Source: Solirubrobacter deserti
GTDB lineage: Bacteria; Actinomycetota; Thermoleophilia; Solirubrobacterales; Solirubrobacteraceae
Direction: 5' to 3'
Length of the DNA stretch: 64,000 bases
Assembly: GCF_027587175.1 (NCBI RefSeq)
Contig: NZ_JAPCID010000014.1
Coordinates: 1-64,000, forward strand
The notes under the pieces are model-generated. The model did not search any database. It had not been told where the DNA came from and worked only from the letters and a program-made list of their open reading frames with translations. The translations under genes were made by a program, and so were the position numbers. Positions within the stretch are counted from its first letter, which is position 1. Each line of letters starts with the position of its first letter. Below, one piece after another: positions 47,426 to 55,711 of the stretch.

Positions 47426-47431
47426 TAGTGT
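47426..47431 (+). promoter_or_regulatory. TAnnnT -10-like element for the ROK kinase gene (leaderless)
   Basis: TAGTGT lies 8 bases before ATG 47440, in the 24-base divergent gap. Confidence 0.5.
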
Positions 47432-47439
47432 TGGCCGAC

Positions 47440-48495
47440 ATGGCCGAGGGCTACGTCATCGGCGTCGACCTCGGCGGCACGAAGCTGCTGGCGGGAGCGG
47501 TCGGCGCGGATCTATCGGTGATCCACCGTACCAACCGCCCTGTCTATGGGCTCTCGCAGGATGAACTCGTGCAGATGGTCGCCGATGCGGTCGACGAGAT
47601 CAGAACCGCGGTCGGCGAGATCCGGGCGATCGGGTTCGGGATCCCGTGCACATTCGACTCGCGCAGCGGGATGGCGGTGCAGGCCGTCAACGTCCCGCTC
47701 AAGGACATCGCCTTCGGCGACGTGATGGCCGAGCGCCTGCAGATGCCGGTCGTCGTGGACAACGACGCCAACTGCCATACCGTGTGCGAGTCGCGGCTCG
47801 GCGTGGCCAAGGGTGCGACCGAGGTGACGCTGCTCACGCTCGGCACCGGGATCGGCGGCGGCCTGCTGCTGCGCGGCGAGGTCTACCGCGGCTGGATCAT
47901 GGGCGGCGCCGAGATGGGGCACATGATCGTCGACATGGACGGCCGCCCGTGCCAGGGCAACTGCCCCAACTGGGGCTGCCTGGAGTCGGTGGCGTCCGGC
48001 ACCGCGCTCGTGCGCGAGGCGTCGCTGGCCGTGGCCAAGCGCCCCGACACCGCGCTCGGCGAGGCGCTCGAGGAGGGCCGTGAGCTCACCGGCCCGCTGA
48101 TCACCGAGCTGGCCACCGCCGGGGACCCGGTGGCCCGGGACGCGATCGAGACGATCGGCCGCGCGCTCGGCGTCGGCATCGTCAACCTCGTGAACACGTT
48201 CAACCCGCAGGTGGTCGTGATCGGCGGCGGCGTGATCGCGGCCGGGGAACTGCTGCTCGAGCCGGCTCGAGAGGTGATGCGCCAGCGCGCGCTCTCGCCG
48301 GCGAAGGACGTCGTGCGCGTCGAAGCCGCGCGCTTCGGCCCGGAGGCGGGGATGATCGGCGCGGGCCTGCTCGCCCGCGACCTGCTCGACGGCAAGCCGA
48401 CGGGCGCGATCGAAGCCGGCGTCACTCGCCTGGCGGCTCGCGACGCTGCGAGTACTCGCCCAGCGGGCTCGCACTCGCGCGAATCGTCATCGTGA
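47440..48495 (+). CDS. ROK-family glucokinase
   Basis: A 351-residue sugar kinase. It has the phosphate motif IGVDLGGTKLLAGAV, the sugar site VVDNDANCHTVCE, TLGTGIGGGLLL and a zinc motif CQGNCPNWGCLES; the last is characteristic of ROK proteins. Glucose phosphorylation is the likely role, but other hexoses are possible. It lacks an N-terminal HTH, so it is an enzyme, not a repressor. The GTGA overlap couples it to rsmI. Confidence 0.9.
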   Translation: MAEGYVIGVDLGGTKLLAGAVGADLSVIHRTNRPVYGLSQDELVQMVADAVDEIRTAVGEIRAIGFGIPCTFDSRSGMAVQAVNVPLKDIAFGDVMAERLQMPVVVDNDANCHTVCESRLGVAKGATEVTLLTLGTGIGGGLLLRGEVYRGWIMGGAEMGHMIVDMDGRPCQGNCPNWGCLESVASGTALVREASLAVAKRPDTALGEALEEGRELTGPLITELATAGDPVARDAIETIGRALGVGIVNLVNTFNPQVVVIGGGVIAAGELLLEPAREVMRQRALSPAKDVVRVEAARFGPEAGMIGAGLLARDLLDGKPTGAIEAGVTRLAARDAASTRPAGSHSRESSS

Positions 48496-49295
48496 GCGGG
48501 CGCCTGGTCGTCTGCCCGACCCCGATCGGGAACCTCGAGGACATCACGCTGCGCGTGCTCGCGGCGCTGCGGGAGGCGGACGTGATCGCGTGCGAGGACA
48601 CCCGCCACACGCAGGGCCTGCTCAGGCGCCATGGCATCGAGGCCCGGCTCGTCTCCTACCACGAGCACAACGAGCGCGCCCGCGCGGCTGAGCTCGTCGA
48701 GCGCATGCGCGAGGGCGCGACGGTGGCGCTGGTCAGCGACGCCGGCATGCCGCTCGTCAGCGACCCCGGCTATGACCTCGTCCAGGCCGCGATCGCCGCC
48801 GACCTGCGTGTCGAGGTGCTGCCCGGCCCGTCGGCGACGCTCACCGCGCTCGTCGCCAGCGGCCTGCCCAACGATGCCTGGCGCTTCGCGGGCTTTCTCC
48901 CGCGCAAGGCGGGTCCGCTGCGGGAGGTGTTCGCAGCGCCGGAGACCGTCGTGGCGTTCGAGTCGCCGCGGCGCGTCGGTGCGTCGCTGAAGATCCTCGC
49001 CGACCTGGACCCCGAGCGCCCCGTCGCCGTCTGCCGCGAGCTGACGAAGCTGCACGAGGAGATCGTCCGCGGGAGCGCCGCCGAACTCGCGGGGCGCTAC
49101 GCCGACCAGGACCCGCGCGGCGAGATCGTCCTCGTGATCGGGGGCGCGCCGAAATCCGCGGGACTCGATCCGGAGGCGGTCGAGGCCGTGCGGGCCTTGG
49201 TCGACGCGGGAGCCCGCGCGAAGACGGCCGCGAAGGTCGTCTCCGACCTCACCGGCGCGCCCTCGAACGAGCTCTACCGCGCTCTGTTGACCTGA
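48492..49295 (+). CDS. rsmI: 16S rRNA (cytidine(1402)-2'-O)-methyltransferase RsmI
   Basis: A 267-residue tetrapyrrole-methylase-fold SAM enzyme that modifies C1402 of 16S rRNA in the P site. It opens VVCPTPIGNLEDITLRVL, then IACEDTRHTQGLL, VALVSDAGMPLVSDPGY and VLPGPSATLTALVASGLP. The C-terminal RsmI HTH-like segment ends ASNELYRALLT-like (PSNELYRALLT). The GTG start overlaps the glucokinase stop. The 3' end overlaps the convergent copper oxidase by 22 bases. Confidence 0.95.
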   Translation: MSGRLVVCPTPIGNLEDITLRVLAALREADVIACEDTRHTQGLLRRHGIEARLVSYHEHNERARAAELVERMREGATVALVSDAGMPLVSDPGYDLVQAAIAADLRVEVLPGPSATLTALVASGLPNDAWRFAGFLPRKAGPLREVFAAPETVVAFESPRRVGASLKILADLDPERPVAVCRELTKLHEEIVRGSAAELAGRYADQDPRGEIVLVIGGAPKSAGLDPEAVEAVRALVDAGARAKTAAKVVSDLTGAPSNELYRALLT

Positions 49296-50203
49296 TAGGT
49301 CCCGATCATCCCGGCCATCATGTGCGACTCCACGTGGCAGTGGTACATCCACGTGCCGGGGTCGCGCTCGCGCCAGCGGATGCGGGCCGACTCGGCCGGG
49401 CCGAGCGTGATGGTGTCCACCGGCACGCCCAGCGGGTTGCGCCAGCGGTGGCCGTGGACGTGGAACGTGTGGTGCTCGGAGCCGATCACGGCGACGTCCC
49501 ACTGCACGAGCTCGCCGACGCGGGACTTGAACACCGGCGTGTTGCCGACGAACGCGCGCCCGTTGACGGCCTGGAACTGGCCCATGGGCGAGAAGATCAC
49601 GACGTACTCGCGGTCCGGCGCGCGCTCCTTGCGGCCCAGGATCGAGAGCATCCCGAACATCCCGCCCTCCAGCGACGGCGTCATGTCCGGCCCGTGATCG
49701 TGATACGGCCACGCGCCCGCGGAGTCCTTGCCCGCGGTGAGCTTGTAGGTCCACGTCTGACCGGGCTTGACGTCCGCGTCCTTGCCGGAGTAGCCGGGCA
49801 GGTAGGAGCCGTCGGAGTCGGGCTTGTACTCGACGCCGTGGAAGTGCATCGAGTGCGACCGGTTGAACGCCGTGTCGAGGTTCTTGAAGTGCACGCGGAT
49901 CTTGTCGCCGACGCGGGCGCGGATCAGCGGCCCCGGGATGAGGTCGGTGTTGCCCGAGCCGGGCGCCGACACGTTCGCCAGCGGCTTCTTCCAGCCCTTC
50001 GTGTAGCGCCGGTAGACGACCGTGCCGAAGACGGTCTGCTCGGGGGTGAGCTTGGTGTCGTGGATCGCGTCGCGCTGGTTGGGCGCGATGTTGAGCGTCA
50101 CCGGCACGGCGGCCACCCAGTACTCGCGGGTGGCCGCCGACGCGGACGGGGCCGCGAGCAAGCTCGCGGCCCCGCACAGCACCATTGCGGTCAGGCGCCT
50201 CAC
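49274..50203 (-). CDS. Exported two-domain multicopper oxidase
   Basis: A 309-residue secreted oxidase. The signal peptide ends near SASAA. Domain 1 has the trinuclear ligands HFHG (His120, 122) and HDHG (His168, 170). Domain 2 has HTFHVHGH (His245, 248, 250, 252) and the type-1/trinuclear motif HCHVESHMMAGM (His288, Cys289, His290, His294, Met299). All four copper motifs are intact. Two-domain size resembles small laccases, which work as trimers. It overlaps the upstream cupredoxin gene (GTGA). Confidence 0.9.
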   Translation of the reverse strand: MRRLTAMVLCGAASLLAAPSASAATREYWVAAVPVTLNIAPNQRDAIHDTKLTPEQTVFGTVVYRRYTKGWKKPLANVSAPGSGNTDLIPGPLIRARVGDKIRVHFKNLDTAFNRSHSMHFHGVEYKPDSDGSYLPGYSGKDADVKPGQTWTYKLTAGKDSAGAWPYHDHGPDMTPSLEGGMFGMLSILGRKERAPDREYVVIFSPMGQFQAVNGRAFVGNTPVFKSRVGELVQWDVAVIGSEHHTFHVHGHRWRNPLGVPVDTITLGPAESARIRWRERDPGTWMYHCHVESHMMAGMIGTYQVNRAR

Positions 50204-51255
50204 TGAACGGTGACGGAACCGACCATGAACGGGTGGATGACGCAGTAGTACGTGTACTTGCCGGGCGTGTCGAACTTCACGCTCGCCTCGCCGGGCAGCG
50301 GCGTGCCGGACGCGGCGTCCAGGACGCCGGAGTTCCAGAAGCCGTTGCCGTGCAGCGTCGGGCTCATCGAGACGGGCGTGACGTCGCTCGGGTAGATCGC
50401 CTTCGGGTCGATCGCCGGTGACTCGAACGACTTGGCGATCGCGCCGATGTAGGAGTTCGGGTCGGTGATGTCGCCCGGACCGAACGTGGCCGTGTGCGGC
50501 TCGTAGCTGCCCTTGGTCATCGCGAACTTGACCGTGGTGCCCGGGGCGACGGTGAGGTTCGCCGGAACCATGCCCAGGTACTCGACGCCGCCCTTGGCCG
50601 CCACGCCGAGCGCGACGGTGCTGGCCGGCTGCTCGGCCGTGGCGAGGCCCTCGGCGGCGGCGAGGGCCGCGTCGGACTGCTTCTTGATCGCGGCCGCGTC
50701 CTGCTTGGCCGTCGGCGTCTTGGCGCCCTTCTTGACGACCTTGACCGTCGCCTTCATGCCGTTGTGGATGTCGCAGTAGACGGTGTACCTACCGGCCTTG
50801 GAGAACTTGACCGTCATCGGCTTGGCCTTCTCGCTCGGCAGGCCCGACTGGATGGCCTCGGCGCCCGTGTAGGTGAACTTCTTGCCGAAGCCGGCCGCGG
50901 CCACGACCGCCGGGTTCAGGCCCATCGCGTCCTGGCCGTTGAACCAGAACGGGGCGCCCGCGGCGTCGTTGAGGCCCGCGACCTTCTGGCCGCTGGGGAT
51001 GAGGAACGGCGCCGCGCCCTCACCCTTCTTGGGCACGTGGACGTTGTGGAAGCCGGCCGGGACGAACTTCACCGAATCACCGGCGGCCACCGTCAGCTTG
51101 CTCGGGAAGAACGCGTTGGCGACCGTCGCCTCGCCGAGCTTCTTGGTCGTCGCCGGCGGTGAGCCGACGTACATCTCTTTCGTCTTCGCCTGCGCCATGG
51201 CCGGCACAGCAAGCGTGATCACGGCGGCGGCGACCACGGTGCGGAGGGGATTCAT
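50200..51255 (-). CDS. Exported double-cupredoxin protein
   Basis: A 351-residue exported protein. The signal peptide ends near AMAQAK. Cupredoxin domain 1 is residues ~30-180, with FHNVHV and the copper motif YCDIHNGM. Domain 2 is ~205-351, with SYEPHTATF and YCVIHPFM. A Lys/Ala-rich helix links them (QDAAAIKKQSDAALAAAEGLA). It probably donates or accepts electrons for the multicopper oxidase encoded just downstream and coupled to it by a GTGA overlap. Confidence 0.85.
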   Translation of the reverse strand: MNPLRTVVAAAVITLAVPAMAQAKTKEMYVGSPPATTKKLGEATVANAFFPSKLTVAAGDSVKFVPAGFHNVHVPKKGEGAAPFLIPSGQKVAGLNDAAGAPFWFNGQDAMGLNPAVVAAAGFGKKFTYTGAEAIQSGLPSEKAKPMTVKFSKAGRYTVYCDIHNGMKATVKVVKKGAKTPTAKQDAAAIKKQSDAALAAAEGLATAEQPASTVALGVAAKGGVEYLGMVPANLTVAPGTTVKFAMTKGSYEPHTATFGPGDITDPNSYIGAIAKSFESPAIDPKAIYPSDVTPVSMSPTLHGNGFWNSGVLDAASGTPLPGEASVKFDTPGKYTYYCVIHPFMVGSVTVQ

Positions 51256-51402
51256 GCGGAGCAAGAAACGCCGCCACGCAGCGGAAGTCAAGCGTTCGAC
51301 CAAACTGTGGTGCTGGCTCGTGAGCGGGGTGCGGCTATCCGCCCTGAGGACGGCGGAGAACTCCATCGCACCGCTTTGGCGCACCCGAGATAGTCGCGTC
51401 CG

Positions 51403-52230
51403 ATGCGCCGCTGCCTGTTCCCGATCGCCGTCCTGCTCGCCCTGCCCGCGCCCGCCTTCGCGCAGCACGACCACGGCACCAAGCACGCTGGGCCCGCCGT
51501 CCCGATCTACAACGCGTCGTTCGCGGTTCCGCACCTGGACGTGCTCGCCGGCGACACGGTGACCTGGCACAACGCCTCCCTGCGCGCGCACGACGTGGCC
51601 GCCGAGGACCGCAGCTTCGCGTCCCCGCGCCTGCTGATGGACGCGATGTACGAGCACCGCTTCGACACGCCCGGGACCTACGCGTACCTGTGCCGGCTGC
51701 ACCCGGCGATGCGCGGCGGCATCGCGGTCCACCGGCTGCTCCTGGACGCCGCGAAGGAGCCCGCCGCGCCCGGCCGTCCGTACACGCTCAAGGGCCGCGC
51801 CGCGTTGCCGGACGGCGCGACCGTCTCGATCCAGGCCGACGGCGCCGAACGGGCCACGGCCACCGTCAAGGCCGGCGCGTTCAGCGCGACCTTCACGCCG
51901 AGCGCGACCGCGAGCTACACCGCGGTCGCGGGCGGGGAGTCCGCACCGCCCGTCCAGCTGCTGGTGCTCGACCGCAAGGTGAGCGCCGCGCAGCACGGCC
52001 GTACGGTCGTCGCCCGGGTCACGCCCGCGAGCCCCGGCGCCACCGTCGTCCTCCAGCTCAAGCTCAAGGAGCGCTTCGGCTGGTGGCCCGTGAAGGCGGC
52101 GAAGACAAATGCCGCGGGCAGCGTCCGGTTCAAGCTCCCGACAGACCGCAAGGTGCAGGCCCGCGTGCTGCTCACCGCGTCCGACGAGGCGACCGAGCTC
52201 GCGCGCAGCGCCACGTTCCGCCTACGCTAG
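51403..52230 (+). CDS. Exported cupredoxin with C-terminal beta-sandwich repeats
   Basis: A 275-residue exported protein. The signal peptide ends near PAFAQ, followed by His-rich HDHGTKHAG. The cupredoxin domain ends in the motif YLCRLHPAM (Cys, His, Met), with the first His probably in SLRAHDVA. Two beta-rich segments (residues ~115-275) look like Ig-type repeats. It is divergent from the double-cupredoxin/oxidase operon over 147 bases, so the three genes probably share regulation. GATAGT 8 bases before the ATG is a possible -10. Confidence 0.8.
   Translation: MRRCLFPIAVLLALPAPAFAQHDHGTKHAGPAVPIYNASFAVPHLDVLAGDTVTWHNASLRAHDVAAEDRSFASPRLLMDAMYEHRFDTPGTYAYLCRLHPAMRGGIAVHRLLLDAAKEPAAPGRPYTLKGRAALPDGATVSIQADGAERATATVKAGAFSATFTPSATASYTAVAGGESAPPVQLLVLDRKVSAAQHGRTVVARVTPASPGATVVLQLKLKERFGWWPVKAAKTNAAGSVRFKLPTDRKVQARVLLTASDEATELARSATFRLR
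52223..52228 (+). promoter_or_regulatory. TAnnnT -10-like element for the panE-like gene (leaderless)
   Basis: TACGCT, overlapping the end of the preceding gene, lies 7 bases before ATG 52236. Confidence 0.5.
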
Positions 52231-52235
52231 GCGGC

Positions 52236-53210
52236 ATGCCCAGGATCCTGGTGGTCGGCGGTGGCGCGATCGGCGGCATCACCGCCGCGGGAGCGGCCGC
52301 CGACGTCGTCGTGCTCGACGCCAACGAGGTGCACGCGGCCAAGCTCAACGACCCCGGCCTCGTCATCAACGGCGCCGACCCGCAGCCCCTGCGCGCGGTC
52401 ACCACGATCCAAGCGCTGGAGGGCGAGTTCGACTTCGCGCTGATCGCCGTCAAGTCCCCGCTGCACGCCACGGTGATCCCGCCGCTGGTGGAGCGCGGCG
52501 GCATCGGCGCGTTCGTCACGCTCGGCAACGGGCTCATCCAGGACCGGGTGGAGGCCATCGTCGGGAAGGGCAACCTGCTCGCCTGCCTCGTCGAGTGGGG
52601 CGGATCCAACGTCGGCCCGGGCGAACTGGTCCGCGACTCCGAGGGCGGATACGTGGTCGGCGAGCTCGACGGGGCGATCACCGACCGCGCGCGGGCGCTG
52701 GCCGAAGCGTTGCAGCCGCTCGGCCACACGCGTGTGACCGACAACGTGCGCGGCATGATCTGGACCAAGCTGCAGGTCAACTCGACCTTCACCGGGCTCT
52801 CGGCCATCTCCGGCCTGCGCTACGGCGGCGTCGCCGAGCAGGGTCCGGACGCCGTGTTCGCGCTGTGGGAGGAGGGCGTGCGGGTGGCCCGCGCGCAAGG
52901 GCTGGAGCTCGGCGAGATGCACGGCGTCCACGCGTACGAGTTCAGCCCCGAGGGCCTGGCGCGCATGATGGAGCACATGGCCAACGTGCGGCCCTCGATG
53001 CTGCAGGACCTCGACGCCGGCCGCGAGACCGAGGTCGACGTCGTCAACGGCGGCGTGGCGGCCAAGGGCCGGGAGCTGAACCTCCCGACCCCGTGCAACG
53101 ACAAGGTCGTCGAGCTCGTGCACTCGATGGAGCGCGGCGAGCGCGCTCCCAGCCCTGACTATCTCGCCTACGTCAGCGCCGCGCAGATCACGAGCGCGGC
53201 CGACAGCTGA
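52236..53210 (+). CDS. 2-dehydropantoate 2-reductase family protein
   Basis: A 324-residue NADPH-dependent reductase of the PanE/ApbA family. It has ILVVGGGAIGGITAAGAA (residues 4-21), GNGLIQDRVEAIVG, the catalytic-lysine region IWTKLQVNSTFTGL and SMLQDLDAGRETEVDVVNGG. True PanE makes pantoate for CoA; several family members act on other ketoacids, so the symbol is withheld. The 3' end overlaps the convergent DUF350 gene by 43 bases. Confidence 0.87.
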   Translation: MPRILVVGGGAIGGITAAGAAADVVVLDANEVHAAKLNDPGLVINGADPQPLRAVTTIQALEGEFDFALIAVKSPLHATVIPPLVERGGIGAFVTLGNGLIQDRVEAIVGKGNLLACLVEWGGSNVGPGELVRDSEGGYVVGELDGAITDRARALAEALQPLGHTRVTDNVRGMIWTKLQVNSTFTGLSAISGLRYGGVAEQGPDAVFALWEEGVRVARAQGLELGEMHGVHAYEFSPEGLARMMEHMANVRPSMLQDLDAGRETEVDVVNGGVAAKGRELNLPTPCNDKVVELVHSMERGERAPSPDYLAYVSAAQITSAADS

Positions 53211-53584
53211 ATGCCGGCGGTCACGTAGGCCGCCGGGTGCACCCGCTCGGTGGCGCCGTCGAAGCAGTGATCGGCCAGCTTGCCCGGGATCAGCATGTCG
53301 AGCGCGAGGAAGCCGATGGCCTGCGTGATCACGCCGACGAGCCCGAAGACGCCGGCGTCGACCAGGCCGTCCCAGCCCGCGCCCGTGAAGTAGATCGAGA
53401 ACCACAGGATCAGGCCGAGCGACACGAGGCCGGTGGCGGCGATCAGCCCGGCGCCTCGGTTGCCCTCCATGACGTGGCTGCCGAGATGCCCTGGCGTGAG
53501 CAGGTCGAGTGCGATGAACCCGACCAACAGGACGGCGAGGCCGACGCCGGAGTAGGCGAGGGTCTGCAGGACGAGCTCAAACAC
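53168..53584 (-). CDS. DUF350 family membrane protein (YjfL-like)
   Basis: A 138-residue, four-helix membrane protein. It has two DUF350 repeats: LLVGFIALDLLTPGHLGSHV and AIGFLALDMLIPGKLADHCF share the LDxLTPGxL core. It is last of a four-gene operon: potassium channel, lipoprotein, ATP-grasp enzyme, DUF350. The same set (yjfL, yjfM, yjfC-like) is found in E. coli. The molecular function is unknown. GTG 53584 is supported by a GAGAGGGAG ribosome-binding site. Confidence 0.85.
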   Translation of the reverse strand: MFELVLQTLAYSGVGLAVLLVGFIALDLLTPGHLGSHVMEGNRGAGLIAATGLVSLGLILWFSIYFTGAGWDGLVDAGVFGLVGVITQAIGFLALDMLIPGKLADHCFDGATERVHPAAYVTAGIQLSAALVICAALT

Positions 53585-53601
53585 GGATGGCGCTCCCTCT
53601 C

Positions 53602-54777
53602 TCAGTCATCTATTACGTGCGGAACGAACCGCGACAGGTTGTTCGTGACGAGCCCGTTCGACTCGCGGATGCCGAGCCCTGCCGGCTCCATGTCGACGGT
53701 CCACACGCCCAACACGGGGTGATTGCCGTCGTAGTCGCCGAGGTCGGTGTACTGCTGGACGACGAAGCCCTCCTCGCCGTAGCCCTGGTCAGGGCCGCGG
53801 TCCGCTTCGTCGCCGTCGATCACGATCACCGAGTTCGCGCCCTCTCGCGCGAGCAGCGGCTTCTTCACGTAGCTGGAGAGCTTGTGCTCCTCGCCCTCGA
53901 AGAACGCGGGAAGCAGGTTCGGGTGGTCCGGGTACAGGCGCCACAGCACCGGCAGGATGCCCTTGTTGGACCACATCATCTTCCAGATCGGCTCGATCCA
54001 CAGCGTCTGGTTCTGCTCGTCGCCCATCCGGTTCAGGGCGGCCTCCGCGAACTCCTCGTGGACGAGCCACTCCCACGGGTAGAGCTTGAAGATGCTGCGC
54101 ATCGAGCGCCCTTCGCGGTCCACGAAGCCGACGTGCTGGTGTAGGCCCATCTGCTCGATCGGCAGCAGCTCGCACGTGAACCCGGCCTCGCGCGCGACCT
54201 CGACCATGTAGGCCGCGGTCATGAAGTCCTCGCCGGACTTCTCCGCGCTGGTGTGGACGAAGTGCACGCGGTCGCCCGGCAGCCGCGGCAGCAGCTCCTT
54301 CCAGCGCTGGACCAGCAGCTCGTGGACCATGTTCCACTGGTCGCCGCCCGCGCCGTAGACGTCCTGCACCCAGTGCCACTGGATCGCCGTCTCCACCAAC
54401 GCGGTCGGCGTGTCCGCGTTGTACTCGAGCATCTTGAAGCCGTCCTCGCCGTAGGCGAAGTCGAAGCGCCCGTAGACCATCGGCGGCTCGGACTCCCACG
54501 TCTCCTTGATGCGCGGGACCGCCCAGCCGGGGATGCCCAGCTCCGAGAACAGGTTGCTCTCGATGATGTAGTCACCGGCCTCGACGAGCATCTCCATCAG
54601 GAGGCGCACGCTCGCCTCCATCTCGTAGACCTCGTCGCTGGTGAGCGTGTACGCGTTCGACTCGTGCCAGTAGGGCATCATCGACCCGTCCGGCAGCTCG
54701 GTCTTCCAGTAGATGAGGCCCTGCTGCTCGATGATCGTCGGCCAGCCCTGGCGAGGCTCAACCTCGATCCGGTACAC
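53602..54777 (-). CDS. Glutathionylspermidine synthase-like ATP-grasp protein (YjfC/YgiC-like)
   Basis: A 391-residue ATP-grasp ligase resembling the synthetase half of glutathionylspermidine synthase. It has YGRFDFAYGEDGFKMLEYNADTPTALVE, WIEPIWKMMWSNKGILPVLW, VKKPLLAREGANSVIV and GIRESNGLVTNN, the ATP/Mg motifs of the family. It has no amidase domain. The true substrate of the stand-alone YgiC/YjfC group is not established; formation of an amide bond between a peptide and an amine is inferred. GTG start at 54777. Confidence 0.9.
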   Translation of the reverse strand: MYRIEVEPRQGWPTIIEQQGLIYWKTELPDGSMMPYWHESNAYTLTSDEVYEMEASVRLLMEMLVEAGDYIIESNLFSELGIPGWAVPRIKETWESEPPMVYGRFDFAYGEDGFKMLEYNADTPTALVETAIQWHWVQDVYGAGGDQWNMVHELLVQRWKELLPRLPGDRVHFVHTSAEKSGEDFMTAAYMVEVAREAGFTCELLPIEQMGLHQHVGFVDREGRSMRSIFKLYPWEWLVHEEFAEAALNRMGDEQNQTLWIEPIWKMMWSNKGILPVLWRLYPDHPNLLPAFFEGEEHKLSSYVKKPLLAREGANSVIVIDGDEADRGPDQGYGEEGFVVQQYTDLGDYDGNHPVLGVWTVDMEPAGLGIRESNGLVTNNLSRFVPHVIDD

Positions 54778-54783
54778 CGCGGC

Positions 54784-55173
54784 TCAGCCTCCGGAGGAGC
54801 GGGAGGAGGCGACCGAGCGCCCGACGCCGCTCGCGCTGGTGCCGCGGCTGGAGGAGCCGAAGCCGCCGCGGCGCGCGTTCTCCGCGACGTTGGAGGCCGA
54901 GACGCGCTCGCCGCCCTTGAGCTTGGTACCCGTGGTGTAGCGGCTGCCGCTGACGGGGCTGCCGCCGTAGAACCAGAAGAACGCGCCGCCGCCTCCGCCG
55001 TTGCCGGCGTAGGCCTCGTCGTCGCAGTAGCGGTTCTCGACGATCTGGTCGTTCTCGTCGACGCAGTACGCGCTCTCCTCGTCGTCGCCGCAGGCGGCGA
55101 ACGCGATCGCGAGGACGGGCACGGCCAGCAGCGGGACGGCGCGGGAACGGAGGCGTCGGCGTTCTGGGGTCAC
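54784..55173 (-). CDS. Gly-rich lipoprotein of the DUF1190/YgiB-like type
   Basis: A 129-residue predicted lipoprotein (lipobox AIAFAACG, Cys near residue 28). The mature part has YCVDENDQIVENRYCDDEAY, a Gly-rich AGNGGGGGAFFWFYGG and a Ser/Arg/Gly tail with RGGFGSSS. This pattern resembles DUF1190 proteins YgiB/YjfM, which sit beside the glutathionylspermidine synthase-like gene in E. coli. The position here supports the match. It starts with GTG overlapping the channel stop. Confidence 0.7.
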   Translation of the reverse strand: MTPERRRLRSRAVPLLAVPVLAIAFAACGDDEESAYCVDENDQIVENRYCDDEAYAGNGGGGGAFFWFYGGSPVSGSRYTTGTKLKGGERVSASNVAENARRGGFGSSSRGTSASGVGRSVASSRSSGG

Positions 55174-55640
55174 TTCATCTCTTCCTTGGAGGCCTCGTTG
55201 GCGTGGATGCGACGCAAGGCTTCGACCACCTCGGGGTGCGATACCCGCGCGCGGAGCTTGTCCATCTCCGCTTCAAGGATGGCCATCACGTGCTCAATAT
55301 CGTCGTCGAGCTCAGGAGTTTCGTCACGCCCGTGTATCCGGGCCTCGCGGATCTCGTCCGCGAGCAGGCCGGTGAGGATGGCGACGGAGCCGAGCCCGCC
55401 CGCCATCACGAACATCGCGACCCAGCGGCCGGCGATCGAATCCGGCGCGAAGTCGCCGTACCCCACCGTGGTGAGCGTGACGATCGCCCACCACATGCCG
55501 TCGATCCAGTCGACGGGGTTGTCGGGGGGATCGTTCTCGACGAGGCTGAAGAACCCCCCGCCGAGGATGACGGTGGACACCAGCAGGTACAGGCAGGCCC
55601 GTCCGGGAAACTGTGCGATGAAGCGCAGGATGCGGCTCAA
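55170..55640 (-). CDS. Two-helix potassium channel family protein
   Basis: A 156-residue K+ channel subunit. Two membrane helices flank the selectivity filter TLTTVGYGD (TVGYGD, residues 58-63), followed by a cytoplasmic acidic coiled-coil tail. It would form tetramers. TTG 55640 is chosen because TAGCCT lies 9 bases upstream and no ATG precedes the first helix. It is first in the operon with the lipoprotein, ATP-grasp and DUF350 genes, all coupled by overlaps or short gaps. Confidence 0.9.
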   Translation of the reverse strand: MSRILRFIAQFPGRACLYLLVSTVILGGGFFSLVENDPPDNPVDWIDGMWWAIVTLTTVGYGDFAPDSIAGRWVAMFVMAGGLGSVAILTGLLADEIREARIHGRDETPELDDDIEHVMAILEAEMDKLRARVSHPEVVEALRRIHANEASKEEMK

Positions 55641-55711
55641 GGAGACGCAAGGCTAACGAGAGTCGCGGCGGTCTGCATGCGGTACGAGTCCCGCTAACGT
55701 CTCCGGGCGCG

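Noticed and set aside
55641-55704. T-box or other riboswitch in the metG leader (GGAGACG...CGTCTCC ends, repeated GCTAACG)
   Set aside because: Only a 7-bp long-range pairing and a short direct repeat are visible; no specifier loop or antiterminator. A TAGCCT/TAACGT divergent promoter pair explains the similarity better.
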